A program made the translations under genes and the position numbers. From Sphingobacterium zeae (GTDB lineage Bacteria > Bacteroidota > Bacteroidia > Sphingobacteriales > Sphingobacteriaceae): DNA of 64,000 nucleotides. This document shows positions 17,405 to 24,262 of this stretch, one piece after another. Every line of letters starts with the position of its first letter. Position 1 is the first letter of the stretch. Below the pieces are notes generated by a model, which was not told the origin of the DNA, did not search any database, and saw only the letters and a list, made by a program, of their open reading frames with translations. The stretch spans positions 1,674,001 through 1,738,000 of the forward strand of contig NZ_JAUTBA010000001.1 of NCBI RefSeq assembly GCF_030818895.1. Reading direction: 5' to 3'.

Positions 17405-19075
17405 ATGAATATTTTATGCTCGAATTTTATGATAAGAATTGAAAATAAAACGATTGGAATGAGTTGCCTGATCGCTTATATGACCTTGACTAGCTGTTTA
17501 TTGGCATTCGGACAGAATTACACTTCTGAGGTGTGGCGTCCGGATCTTGGAAATGGAAAATTTAAAAATCCTATTATCCATGCTGATTATTCCGATCCGG
17601 ACGCGATCCGTGTAGGGAAAGATTATTATATGGTTGCCTCCAGTTTTCATCACAGTCCAGGCCTTCCTATTCTACATTCCAGAGATATGATCAACTGGAC
17701 GATTGTAGGTCATGCGCTGCAGCGGCAAGTGCCCGAAGCGGTATTCCGTAGCGTGCAACATGGCGGAGGAGTATGGGCACCTTCAATTCGATACCACAAT
17801 GGCGAATTTTATATTTATTATCCCGATCCGGATTTTGGAATCTATCAGATAAAAACAAAGGATATCCGGGGAACATGGTCAGCACCAACGTTGGTTTTCC
17901 CAGGAAAGGGATTGATCGATCCATGCCCGTTTTGGGATGAAGATGGTCGTGCTTATTTAGCTTATGCCTATGCGGGGAGCCGTGCAGGCTTGAAAAGTGT
18001 TCTGGCAATAGCAACGATGAGTACTGACGGAACTCGTGTATTGGATCGCGGTACAATTGTTTATGATGGGCATGAATTGGACCCTACAATTGAGGGGCCC
18101 AAAGTATATAAGAGGAATGGATACTATTTTTTGTTTGCACCAGCGGGTGGGGTTTCCACGGGCTGGCAATTGGTTTTGCGTTCGAAAAATATCTATGGGC
18201 CCTATGAGCGTAAGGTGGTTATGGCGCAGAACAAGTCGGCAGTTAATGGTCCGCACCAGGGTGCGTGGGTAGATACTCCTTCTGGGGAGGACTGGTTTTT
18301 CCACTTTCAGGATAAAGAAGCCCTGGGACGTGTGGTGCATCTTCAGCCGATGGTCTGGAAAGAGAATTGGCCCATCATCGGCGAGGATAGCGATGGAAAT
18401 GGCATAGGTACCCCCGTGACTACCTATAGGAAACCTAACGTCGGAAAGCAGGTCTCTGCTCCGGTCAATCCTCGGGAATCGGACGAGTTTGAGTCTCCTC
18501 ATTTAGGATTGCAGTGGCAATGGCAGGCTAATCCGGATGGTACTTGGCTTATGCCATCACATGAGGGTAAGCTCCGGCTCTATAGCCAACAAGAGCCTCA
18601 AGGCAGTAAAAACCTAATGTCGGCGCCTTATATTATGACGCAAAAGTTTCCTGCAGAAAATTTCAATGCGACAGCAAAAATACGACTGCGTCCCAATGAG
18701 AAGGAACTTGGTGAAAAAGCAGGACTGGTGGTGGTCGGTGAAGATTATTCCCAGCTTTTTATACGTAAAGATAAAGGTCAATTTCAACTTTACTCTGGTC
18801 GTTGTTCAGGAGCCTATGCTGGTCATTCGGAAAATGTGCAGTCCGTTTCTTCTTTGCCGGATGACTTTGTGTATATCCGTGTAGTAGTCAAAGATGGAAA
18901 TTCCTGTCAATGGTCATATAGTTTGGATGGCAAAAGATATATACCCGTGGGAGGTCAATTTCAGGCTAAGCCAGGGAAGTGGGTTGGTGCAGCATTAGGC
19001 CTCTATGCAAGTAGAGAAAAGCACAGCAATGATAGTGGTTATGCTGAAGTAGACTGGTTTAGAATAGAAAAATAA
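17405..19075 (+). CDS. Secreted glycoside hydrolase family 43 (beta-xylosidase / arabinofuranosidase type)
   Basis: The protein is 556 residues. After an N-terminal signal (…TLTSCLLAFGQ, cleavage near residue 37) comes a five-bladed GH43 catalytic domain: NPIIHADYSDPDAIR (base Asp64), DPCPFWDEDGRAY (pKa-setting Asp) and the general acid in IEGPKVYK (Glu230). From about residue 345 a second beta-sandwich (ESDEFESPHLGLQWQWQANP onward) matches the concanavalin-like C-terminal domain common in GH43 xylosidases. An internal ATG at 17429 would also give a signal peptide. It probably removes xylose or arabinose from plant polysaccharides. The pectinesterase gene starts 103 bases downstream, suggesting a joint pectin or hemicellulose role. 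Confidence 0.92.
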   Translation: MNILCSNFMIRIENKTIGMSCLIAYMTLTSCLLAFGQNYTSEVWRPDLGNGKFKNPIIHADYSDPDAIRVGKDYYMVASSFHHSPGLPILHSRDMINWTIVGHALQRQVPEAVFRSVQHGGGVWAPSIRYHNGEFYIYYPDPDFGIYQIKTKDIRGTWSAPTLVFPGKGLIDPCPFWDEDGRAYLAYAYAGSRAGLKSVLAIATMSTDGTRVLDRGTIVYDGHELDPTIEGPKVYKRNGYYFLFAPAGGVSTGWQLVLRSKNIYGPYERKVVMAQNKSAVNGPHQGAWVDTPSGEDWFFHFQDKEALGRVVHLQPMVWKENWPIIGEDSDGNGIGTPVTTYRKPNVGKQVSAPVNPRESDEFESPHLGLQWQWQANPDGTWLMPSHEGKLRLYSQQEPQGSKNLMSAPYIMTQKFPAENFNATAKIRLRPNEKELGEKAGLVVVGEDYSQLFIRKDKGQFQLYSGRCSGAYAGHSENVQSVSSLPDDFVYIRVVVKDGNSCQWSYSLDGKRYIPVGGQFQAKPGKWVGAALGLYASREKHSNDSGYAEVDWFRIEK

Positions 19076-19178
19076 GGATGATGCTATCCTACTTTAGCCT
19101 TATTGACTATTTAGGGTAGTTGAAATTGTATGATAATATAATAAGCTCAGCAATAGGGTTTATGCTAAAAACACACTC

Positions 19179-20207
19179 ATGAAGAGAAAAATAAATGTAT
19201 TTAAGATGCTGCCTGTCGGCGTACTGTTGGGTATACTGTTCACCGTGCTAGGTGGGCGGGCTGCTCCTCCCGAATTGATTACAGTAGACCAACAGGGAAA
19301 GGGTGATTTTACAAGTATACAAGCTGCAGTAAATTCAGTTCGTGCTTTTCGCGGTGAACAGGCCGTTCGGATTTGGATCAGGAAAGGAATTTATCATGAA
19401 AAAATAGTGATCCCAACGTATATCGAAAATATTGAGCTTATAGGTGAGGATGCTATCGATACCAAGATTGTATTTAATGATTATGCGGGTAAGAAGGTTG
19501 ACTGTCCAGATGAGCGAGGGGATCTTACGCTTGGGACATTCAGTAGTTATACCTTATTGGTTCGTGGGAGTAGGGTGCTCATCAAGGATTTAACGATCGA
19601 AAATGCAGCTGGTCCAGTGGGGCAGGCGGTGGCACTTCATCTGGAAGGTGACCAGATAGCATTGGTCAACTGCCGTCTTTTGGGTTTTCAGGATACTTTA
19701 TATCTGGGTAAAAGCGGTGCAAGGAGCTATTTTTTCGATTGCAGTATCAGCGGAACAACAGATTTTATTTTCGGGCCGGGCATTGCATTTTTTCAGCAAT
19801 GCCGGATTCTATCCCTGCGAAATTCGTATGTCACAGCTGCTGCTACACCTCAGGGGCAAAAGTACGGTTATGTCTTTGAGCAGTGTGATTTTGTCGCTGC
19901 AGATGCAGCTGTCGATAAAGTATTTCTCGGCAGACCATGGCGTCCCTACGCCAATACGGTGTTGGTAGATTGTACTTTGGGAGCTCATATTGTTCCTGAA
20001 GGGTGGAATGAATGGAAGGGTGATAGCTTGTTTCCAGATAAGCATAAAACCGTGTTTTACGCCGAATTGGGATCGAAAGGAGCCGGGGCATTGAATCTCT
20101 CCAAGCGTGTGGAATGGTCACATCAGCTTCCGGAAAAAAAACGGGATATATATAAGCTGGATCGTGTACTGGGCGATTGGAACGTTAAAAAGATGATCAC
20201 GCCGTAG
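19179..20207 (+). CDS. Pectinesterase (carbohydrate esterase family 8)
   Basis: The protein is 342 residues with an N-terminal signal peptide (MKRKINVFKMLPVGVLLGIL, cleaved near residue 28) and a right-handed beta-helix pectin methylesterase domain. Catalytic motifs are all present: GQAVAL (Gln149), GFQDTL (Gln171, Asp172), DFIFG (Asp195) and LGRPW (Arg252, Trp254). The enzyme removes methyl esters from homogalacturonan, exposing it to lyases or hydrolases. It follows the GH43 gene in the same direction and is closed off by the palindromic terminator at 20238. No lyase or GH28 gene is in the window, so the rest of pectin breakdown must be encoded elsewhere. Confidence 0.95.
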   Translation: MKRKINVFKMLPVGVLLGILFTVLGGRAAPPELITVDQQGKGDFTSIQAAVNSVRAFRGEQAVRIWIRKGIYHEKIVIPTYIENIELIGEDAIDTKIVFNDYAGKKVDCPDERGDLTLGTFSSYTLLVRGSRVLIKDLTIENAAGPVGQAVALHLEGDQIALVNCRLLGFQDTLYLGKSGARSYFFDCSISGTTDFIFGPGIAFFQQCRILSLRNSYVTAAATPQGQKYGYVFEQCDFVAADAAVDKVFLGRPWRPYANTVLVDCTLGAHIVPEGWNEWKGDSLFPDKHKTVFYAELGSKGAGALNLSKRVEWSHQLPEKKRDIYKLDRVLGDWNVKKMITP

Positions 20208-20237
20208 CTGTTGCACCAAAAAGGCGGTCGGTATGAT

Positions 20238-20285
20238 AAAGCAAAAAAGCGGATTTTCTAGCTAGAAAATCCGCTTTTTTGCTTT
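20238..20285. terminator. Perfect 48-bp palindrome, bidirectional terminator
   Basis: The two 24-base halves are exact reverse complements, each with a GC-containing core (GCGGATTTTCTAG) and an outer A- or T-run. It lies between the pectinesterase gene and the convergent tRNA-Met whose 3' end is at 20287. Read either way it forms a stem followed by a T-run, so it should stop both transcripts. Confidence 0.85.
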
Positions 20286-20286
20286 G

Positions 20287-20360
20287 TGCTCCCACCTGGG
20301 CTCGAACCAGGGACCAAAAGATTATGAGTCTTCTACTCTAACCGACTGAGCTATAGGAGC
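20287..20360 (-). tRNA. tRNA-Met (CAT anticodon, elongator type)
   Basis: The minus strand folds into a cloverleaf of 74 bases: acceptor GCTCCTA pairing with TGGGAGC, anticodon stem GAAGA/TCTTT, loop CTCATAA giving anticodon CAT, and T-arm CCTGG-TTCGAGC-CCAGG. The first pair is a normal G-C, so it is not the initiator tRNA. A CAT anticodon could also be the lysidine-modified tRNA-Ile, but I favour Met. CCA is not encoded. Confidence 0.88.
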
Positions 20361-20449
20361 AGGTCTGTAATTTTGTCAATTTAAACAGCTGTTGTGCACT
20401 TTTGACGATGCAATTATCGATATTTGTATCGATATTTCAAAATAATTCG

Positions 20450-21082
20450 ATGGAAAAAATTAAAAATATTGTTCTTGATTATGGGAATGTGATCTTTATG
20501 ATCGACTTTGTGAATTTGAAAGATGCTTTTACTCAGTTAGGTATAGGGAATGTAGATGCTGTATTTGCACATCATGGTCAAAGTGCACTTTTTGATAATT
20601 TTGATAAAGGAAAAATTGATTCGGCTCAATTTCGGGATGGAATAAGAGAATTGGCGCAAAATTCGGCATTGGCGGACGACGAGATAGACGCTGCCTGGAA
20701 TAGCCTGCTGATTGGTGTACCAAAAGGTAATCATGAAATTTTACTTCAGTTGAAAGATCGATATCGGACCTTCTTATTAAGCAATAACAATGCTATTCAC
20801 TATGCCTATTGTATGAATGATATCCAGCAGAAATATGGCGTTGCAGACAATGAAGTTTTTTTTGAAAAGACCTATTACTCTCATTTGGTGGGAATGCGTA
20901 AACCTGATGCGGAGATTTTTGAGTTGGTTATGACAGAACAACAATTGGACCCTGCAGAAACTTTGTTCATCGATGATAGTCCGCAGCACTTGGCAACAGC
21001 TAATCAGTTGGGATGGCATACGGCATTGTGTACCAAAGAGAAACCCCTTCAGATTTTACTGGAAGAATTCAAATTGTTATAA
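20450..21082 (+). CDS. HAD family hydrolase (YihX-like phosphatase)
   Basis: The protein is 210 residues from the ATG at 20450 (MEKIKNIVLDYGNVIF). The open frame extends upstream to a TTG at 20402, but the family N-terminus begins at the DxGNV motif, so the inner start is chosen. HAD motif I is DYGNV (nucleophile Asp near residue 10; the second position is Gly rather than Asp-x-Asp, as in YihX relatives), motif II is LLSNNN, motif III a Lys in GMRKPDAEIFE, and motif IV FIDDSPQHL. It likely dephosphorylates a small sugar phosphate or similar metabolite in the cytoplasm. It stands alone, 90 bases before rpsU. Confidence 0.9.
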   Translation: MEKIKNIVLDYGNVIFMIDFVNLKDAFTQLGIGNVDAVFAHHGQSALFDNFDKGKIDSAQFRDGIRELAQNSALADDEIDAAWNSLLIGVPKGNHEILLQLKDRYRTFLLSNNNAIHYAYCMNDIQQKYGVADNEVFFEKTYYSHLVGMRKPDAEIFELVMTEQQLDPAETLFIDDSPQHLATANQLGWHTALCTKEKPLQILLEEFKLL

Positions 21083-21091
21083 AAAAACAAT

Positions 21092-21161
21092 TTTGTTTCC
21101 CTTTTTAAAAATAATAGCTTACCTTTGTCCCACTTTAAATTTAAAAGCGGCGAAAGGAGGT
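21092..21161 (+). promoter_or_regulatory. rpsU promoter and strong Shine-Dalgarno
   Basis: TTTG at 21092-21095 and TACCTTTG at 21120-21127 match the Bacteroidota -33/-7 pattern with a slightly long 24-base spacer. Downstream, AGGAGGT at 21155-21161 is a full anti-16S match located 11 bases before the rpsU ATG. Such strong Shine-Dalgarno sequences are rare in this phylum and in this window, and their occurrence before rpsU is a known Bacteroidota feature. Confidence 0.75.
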
Positions 21162-21172
21162 ATATATAACGC

Positions 21173-21367
21173 ATGATTATCGTAAATGTAAAAGAAGGAG
21201 AATCTTTAGATAGAGCATTGAAACGTTTCAAAAAGAAATTCGAAAAAACTGGAGTTTTAAGAGAGTTGCGTTCACGTCAAGCTTACGAAAAGAGATCTGT
21301 AACTCGTCGCATTCAAGTGAAAAAAGCGATTTACAAACAATCTTTGAATCAAGATCTAGCTAACTAG
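21173..21367 (+). CDS. rpsU: 30S ribosomal protein bS21
   Basis: The protein is 64 residues, the normal length: [19 protein letters not shown], then a basic helical region ([25 protein letters not shown]). bS21 sits on the small subunit near the 3' end of 16S rRNA. In Bacteroidota ribosomes it helps occlude the anti-Shine-Dalgarno sequence, so the strong Shine-Dalgarno upstream could make the gene self-regulating: ribosomes short of bS21 would translate it preferentially. It is followed by a terminator and then xerC and hpf, a common neighbourhood in the phylum. Confidence 0.97.
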   Translation: MIIVNVKEGESLDRALKRFKKKFEKTGVLRELRSRQAYEKRSVTRRIQVKKAIYKQSLNQDLAN

Positions 21368-21393
21368 TTGATTCGTTGATAATTTCAAAATAT

Positions 21394-21425
21394 AAAGGGA
21401 AAAGCAATGCTTTTCCCTTTTTTTT
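21394..21425 (+). terminator. Terminator after rpsU
   Basis: AAAGGGAAAAGCA and TGCTTTTCCCTTT form a stem of about 11 pairs with a small loop, followed by T-run, 27 bases after the rpsU stop and 43 bases before the xerC start. It probably lets some transcription pass or separates rpsU from xerC-hpf. Confidence 0.8.
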
Positions 21426-21467
21426 GTGCTTTTAAGTTTGTAATTTAAGCCATATAGCAAGGGAAAA

Positions 21468-22349
21468 ATGTTGGAAAAGGAGTTTATTCGGTTTTTGCAA
21501 ATTGAAAAAAGATATTCAGAACACACAGTTGTCGCTTATAAGCATGAGCTGGATCTGTTTCATTCTTTTTTGGGTCGGGAAGGACTGATGGTGCAGGATA
21601 TCGTGTACCGTGATTTGCGGCATTATTTTGCGCAAATGGTGGAATCTGGAAAGAATGCCAGCTCCGTAAACCGAAGCATGTCTGCATTGCGAACATATTT
21701 TAAATTTTTGCAACGTGAGGAATGTATTGCCAAAAATCCCATGACACTTATTAAAGCGTTAAAGACTCCTAAAAAATTACCGGTAGTTGTCGAAAAGGAA
21801 AAATTGGTGCGCTTATTGGATCAGATGGAGCAGGAGCAGGATGGATTTGAATCCTGCCGTGATTATATGGTGATGGAATTATTGTTTGGTACAGGCATCC
21901 GATTAGCGGAACTGTTGAAAATTAAAGAACAGGATATTGATTTTTTTAATAAAAACATTCTTATATTAGGTAAAAGGAACAAAGAACGCCTCGTTCCGAT
22001 CAATAATCTTTTATTGAAAGAATTGAAAAACTATTTACAACAAAAAGCGACACAATTTGTTGATACTAATAATAGCTTACTGATCGTTACTAAAGAGGGG
22101 AAGCCGGCATACGCCAAGCTGATCTACGATATCGTACATCGGCAGTTGACACTGATTTCCACACAAGGTAAGCGAAGTCCTCATATTTTGAGGCATACGT
22201 TCGCAACAGCCCTATTGGATAATGGGGCAGATTTAAATGCAATTAAAGAGCTGCTGGGGCATGCAGGACTTGCGGCAACACAAGTATACACGCATAACTC
22301 AGCAGAACGATTGAAGTCAATTTATAAACAAGCTCATCCAAAAGCTTAA
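21468..22349 (+). CDS. xerC: Tyrosine recombinase XerC-like
   Basis: The protein is 293 residues, typical of XerC/XerD. An N-terminal SAM-like core-binding domain (about 1-85) precedes the catalytic domain with the full set of residues: Arg145 (GTGIRLAEL), His239 and Arg242 (SPHILRH), His265 (LLGHAGLA) and nucleophile Tyr274 (QVYTH). Its role is dimer resolution at dif during chromosome segregation. The rpsU-xerC-hpf order is conserved in Bacteroidota and there are no phage or integron genes nearby, so this is the housekeeping enzyme and not a mobile-element integrase. Whether it should be named C or D cannot be settled from one gene. Confidence 0.9.
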   Translation: MLEKEFIRFLQIEKRYSEHTVVAYKHELDLFHSFLGREGLMVQDIVYRDLRHYFAQMVESGKNASSVNRSMSALRTYFKFLQREECIAKNPMTLIKALKTPKKLPVVVEKEKLVRLLDQMEQEQDGFESCRDYMVMELLFGTGIRLAELLKIKEQDIDFFNKNILILGKRNKERLVPINNLLLKELKNYLQQKATQFVDTNNSLLIVTKEGKPAYAKLIYDIVHRQLTLISTQGKRSPHILRHTFATALLDNGADLNAIKELLGHAGLAATQVYTHNSAERLKSIYKQAHPKA

Positions 22350-22363
22350 AAAAAGGAGGAAAA

Positions 22364-22723
22364 ATGAACATTACTGTGCAATCTATTCGATTTACTGCTG
22401 ATCAAAAGCTAATCGATTTTATTAAAAAGAAAACAGGAAAATTGGAGCAGTTTTTGGATTCCATTATTGGTGGCGAATGCTATCTGCGATTGGAAAATGT
22501 CGATGATGAGGCAAACAAAATTTCGGAAATTAAATTGAATATCCCAGGAAGTCAGCTATTTGCAAAGGGGCAGGCAAAAAGTTTTGAAGAGGCAACAGAT
22601 ATTGCCGTGGAATCTCTTCGTAGACAGATAAATAAGCATAAAACAAAAACAAAAAATACCGTAATTAATAGTCGTAATGACGTTCTTGTAGTGGAGGAAG
22701 AAGAGGAAGAAGAATACGATTAA
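22364..22723 (+). CDS. hpf: Ribosome hibernation-promoting factor (HPF/RaiA family, short form)
   Basis: The protein is 119 residues. Residues 1-100 follow the HPF/YfiA beta-alpha-beta-beta-beta-alpha fold (MNITVQSIRFTADQKLIDFI, AKGQAKSFEEATDIAVESLRRQI). No long C-terminal dimerisation domain is present; instead there is a strongly acidic tail ending in seven Glu and YD. It binds the small subunit during stationary phase and blocks translation. It begins 14 bases after xerC. A GGAGG at 22355-22359 lies only 4 bases before the ATG, the second clear Shine-Dalgarno in the window and unusual for the phylum. Confidence 0.93.
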   Translation: MNITVQSIRFTADQKLIDFIKKKTGKLEQFLDSIIGGECYLRLENVDDEANKISEIKLNIPGSQLFAKGQAKSFEEATDIAVESLRRQINKHKTKTKNTVINSRNDVLVVEEEEEEEYD

Positions 22724-22749
22724 AAACGATAAAATAAAGTTATTCATGT

Positions 22750-22780
22750 AAGAGGTCAGTATCAACTGGCCTCTTTTTTT
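22750..22780 (+). terminator. Terminator after hpf
   Basis: AAGAGGTCAG pairs with CTGGCCTCTT (one G-T pair) around TATCAA and is followed by further Ts. It ends the xerC-hpf transcript 27 bases after the stop. Confidence 0.85.
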
Positions 22781-22840
22781 ATGGATAATGAAGGATTAAA
22801 AGGCTTATTTATATTAAATCAAAATAATCTACAGTTTTAC

Positions 22841-22871
22841 TTGGATTGATTATAAATAATATTTATTTTTG
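22841..22871 (+). promoter_or_regulatory. Bacteroidota-type promoter
   Basis: TTG at 22841-22843 and TATTTTTG at 22864-22871 are spaced by 20 bases, matching the -33/-7 pattern. A start of transcription near 22878 would leave almost no leader for the ATG at 22882, which argues for the ATG at 22900 as the true start of the gene. Confidence 0.65.
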
Positions 22872-22899
22872 ATCGATTTAAATGATAAGCGAAATAAAA

Positions 22900-23274
22900 A
22901 TGTCAGAATTGGTTTGTCCGTTAGCACAGGTGGAGGAAGTTTTTTCAACTACAACAGGTAAAGTCTATCAATGTAGCCGCAAAAATTGTTTCTGGTTGGA
23001 ATATAATAAGGAGACTACTTCTTTCTCGGTATCTGATTTTTTAATGTTCAAAAAACGTATAGATGCCATTGATGTCGAACATATGCTTCATGACACTACC
23101 CGTTCGTCGGATTTCGAAATCATCATGCCCTTCCGTACGGAAAGATGCTTCATCTTAGCGGTAGAAGATGTGCTTCAGTTACGTGAATTATTAGACGGAG
23201 CTAAATTTATGATCGAGCTGAATAGCGTAATCAGAACGTGTCTTCAGGTTTCGCCATTTGCAGTTTTTGCGTAG
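22900..23274 (+). CDS. Small cysteine-containing protein, DUF6686-like
   Basis: The protein is 124 residues from the ATG at 22900 (MSELVCPLAQ); an ATG at 22882 would add six residues but lies on top of the expected transcription start. Cysteines occur at the N-terminus (ELVC) and in YQCSRKNCFWLEY, followed by SDFLMFKKRID and a C-terminal ELNSVIRTC. It resembles small Bacteroidota proteins annotated as DUF6686, with no known function; the Cys pair suggests metal or redox chemistry. No signal peptide is visible, so it is probably cytoplasmic. It sits between hpf and ferritin with its own promoter. Confidence 0.75.
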   Translation: MSELVCPLAQVEEVFSTTTGKVYQCSRKNCFWLEYNKETTSFSVSDFLMFKKRIDAIDVEHMLHDTTRSSDFEIIMPFRTERCFILAVEDVLQLRELLDGAKFMIELNSVIRTCLQVSPFAVFA

Positions 23275-23599
23275 TCAATACATCAGACGAATCGTATTAA
23301 GTCAATTTTTATTTTAAACAAGCAGTTCATACTGCTGTCCTTTCTCTTTTGTTGCCATAGACTATTTTCAACAATAATGTCTCCAATCGTTTTAATTGAT
23401 CGCTTATCGAAAGTATTGATGAGCCGTATTTGTAATTGTATTGATTCTAAACAAGTTGTGCTCGCCTGGCCTAATTTAGACTGAATTCGTATTACATATT
23501 CTTGATACAAATTTTAAAGTTCTGCTGTATCTTTGTGATACAATCAGGTGAGGATGTGTTTCACCTGTGCATGTTTTAGAATTTAAACTTAAGGTAAAT
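23275..23599. other. Intergenic region upstream of ferritin
   Basis: About 325 bases. A 75-codon minus-strand frame (23283-23510) is open but matches nothing I know and has no convincing start context; it could be a decayed or unrecognised small gene. The last 100 bases hold the ferritin promoter: TTG at 23502-23504 and TATCTTTG at 23528-23535. No hairpin terminator was found after the preceding gene. Confidence 0.4.
23502..23535 (+). promoter_or_regulatory. Ferritin promoter
   Basis: TTG (23502-23504) and the perfect -7 element TATCTTTG (23528-23535), spacer 23 bases. Transcription from about 23542 would give a leader of nearly 60 bases before the ATG at 23600, and rules out a long upstream extension of the protein. 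Confidence 0.7.
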
Positions 23600-24127
23600 A
23601 TGAAAGATTTATTGAAATTAAAATCTTCTTTGAAAGAAGAGATCGAAAATATATTGAATGCGCAAATTAAAGTTGAAGCTCACTCTTCTGCATTATATTT
23701 GGCTATGTCATCTTGGTGTGATGATCAAGGTTTGGAAAACGCTTCAGAATTTTTTGCAAAGCAATCCAACGAAGAGCGTGAACACATGTTGAAGCTTTTC
23801 AATTATATCAACAATCGTGGTGGACGTGCAATTTCTCCAGAGGTGATCGGTATTCCTCAAGATTTTGAGTCGTTCCGTGGCGTGTTTGAACAAACACTGG
23901 AGCAGGAAATGTTTGTTACTGAACAATTCAATAACATCGCTGATAGATGTGCGAAAGCAAAAGATTATGTTACCTTTAATTTTGTTCAATGGTTCTTGGC
24001 AGAGCAGGTGGAAGAAGAGTATGTAGCAAGACGCATTCTTGAATTATTCGATGTAATCGGTGAAGAAGGTACTGGCCGTTGGGAAATTGACAAACACCTT
24101 CTTAAAGTTAGTTTTCCAGGTGAATAG
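23600..24127 (+). CDS. ftnA: Ferritin (non-heme, FtnA type)
   Basis: The protein is 175 residues from the ATG at 23600 (MKDLLKLKSSLKEEIENIL). The longer open frame to 23567 adds eleven residues unlike ferritins and is not used. Four-helix bundle motifs are clear: AQIKVEAHSSALYLAMSSW (helix A), NEEREHMLKLFNYINNRGG (helix B ferroxidase Glu and His), EQTLEQEMFVTEQFNNI and FVQWFLAEQVEEEY (helix D). It oxidises and stores iron in a 24-subunit cage in the cytoplasm. It is transcribed alone, with its own promoter and terminator. FeoAB elsewhere in the window supplies ferrous iron. Confidence 0.95.
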   Translation: MKDLLKLKSSLKEEIENILNAQIKVEAHSSALYLAMSSWCDDQGLENASEFFAKQSNEEREHMLKLFNYINNRGGRAISPEVIGIPQDFESFRGVFEQTLEQEMFVTEQFNNIADRCAKAKDYVTFNFVQWFLAEQVEEEYVARRILELFDVIGEEGTGRWEIDKHLLKVSFPGE

Positions 24128-24148
24128 TAATTTTTAAGAATAGGTATA

Positions 24149-24185
24149 AAAAAAACGAGCTGTTTATCCGACAGCTCGTTTTTTT
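24149..24185 (+). terminator. Terminator after ferritin
   Basis: A 15-base perfect stem with core ACGAGCTGT / ACAGCTCGT, flanked by A- and T-runs and a 7-base loop, lies 21 bases after the ferritin stop. Because of the A-run it could also work in reverse. Confidence 0.88.
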
Positions 24186-24262
24186 ATATACAAAATCACA
24201 ACTTTTTACGTTAATAGCTTAAGAATTCTTATATTGAATTGTATTATCGCAAAGTCTGTTTG

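Noticed and set aside
16988..20207. Treating GH43, pectinesterase and SusCD as one polysaccharide utilisation locus
   Set aside because: The hydrolase genes are divergent from the SusCD operon, with separate promoters; the peroxidase link makes a shared sugar role unproven.
21468..22349. Tyrosine recombinase as sign of an integrated mobile element
   Set aside because: It sits in the conserved rpsU-xerC-hpf context with no attachment-site repeats, phage or integron genes nearby.
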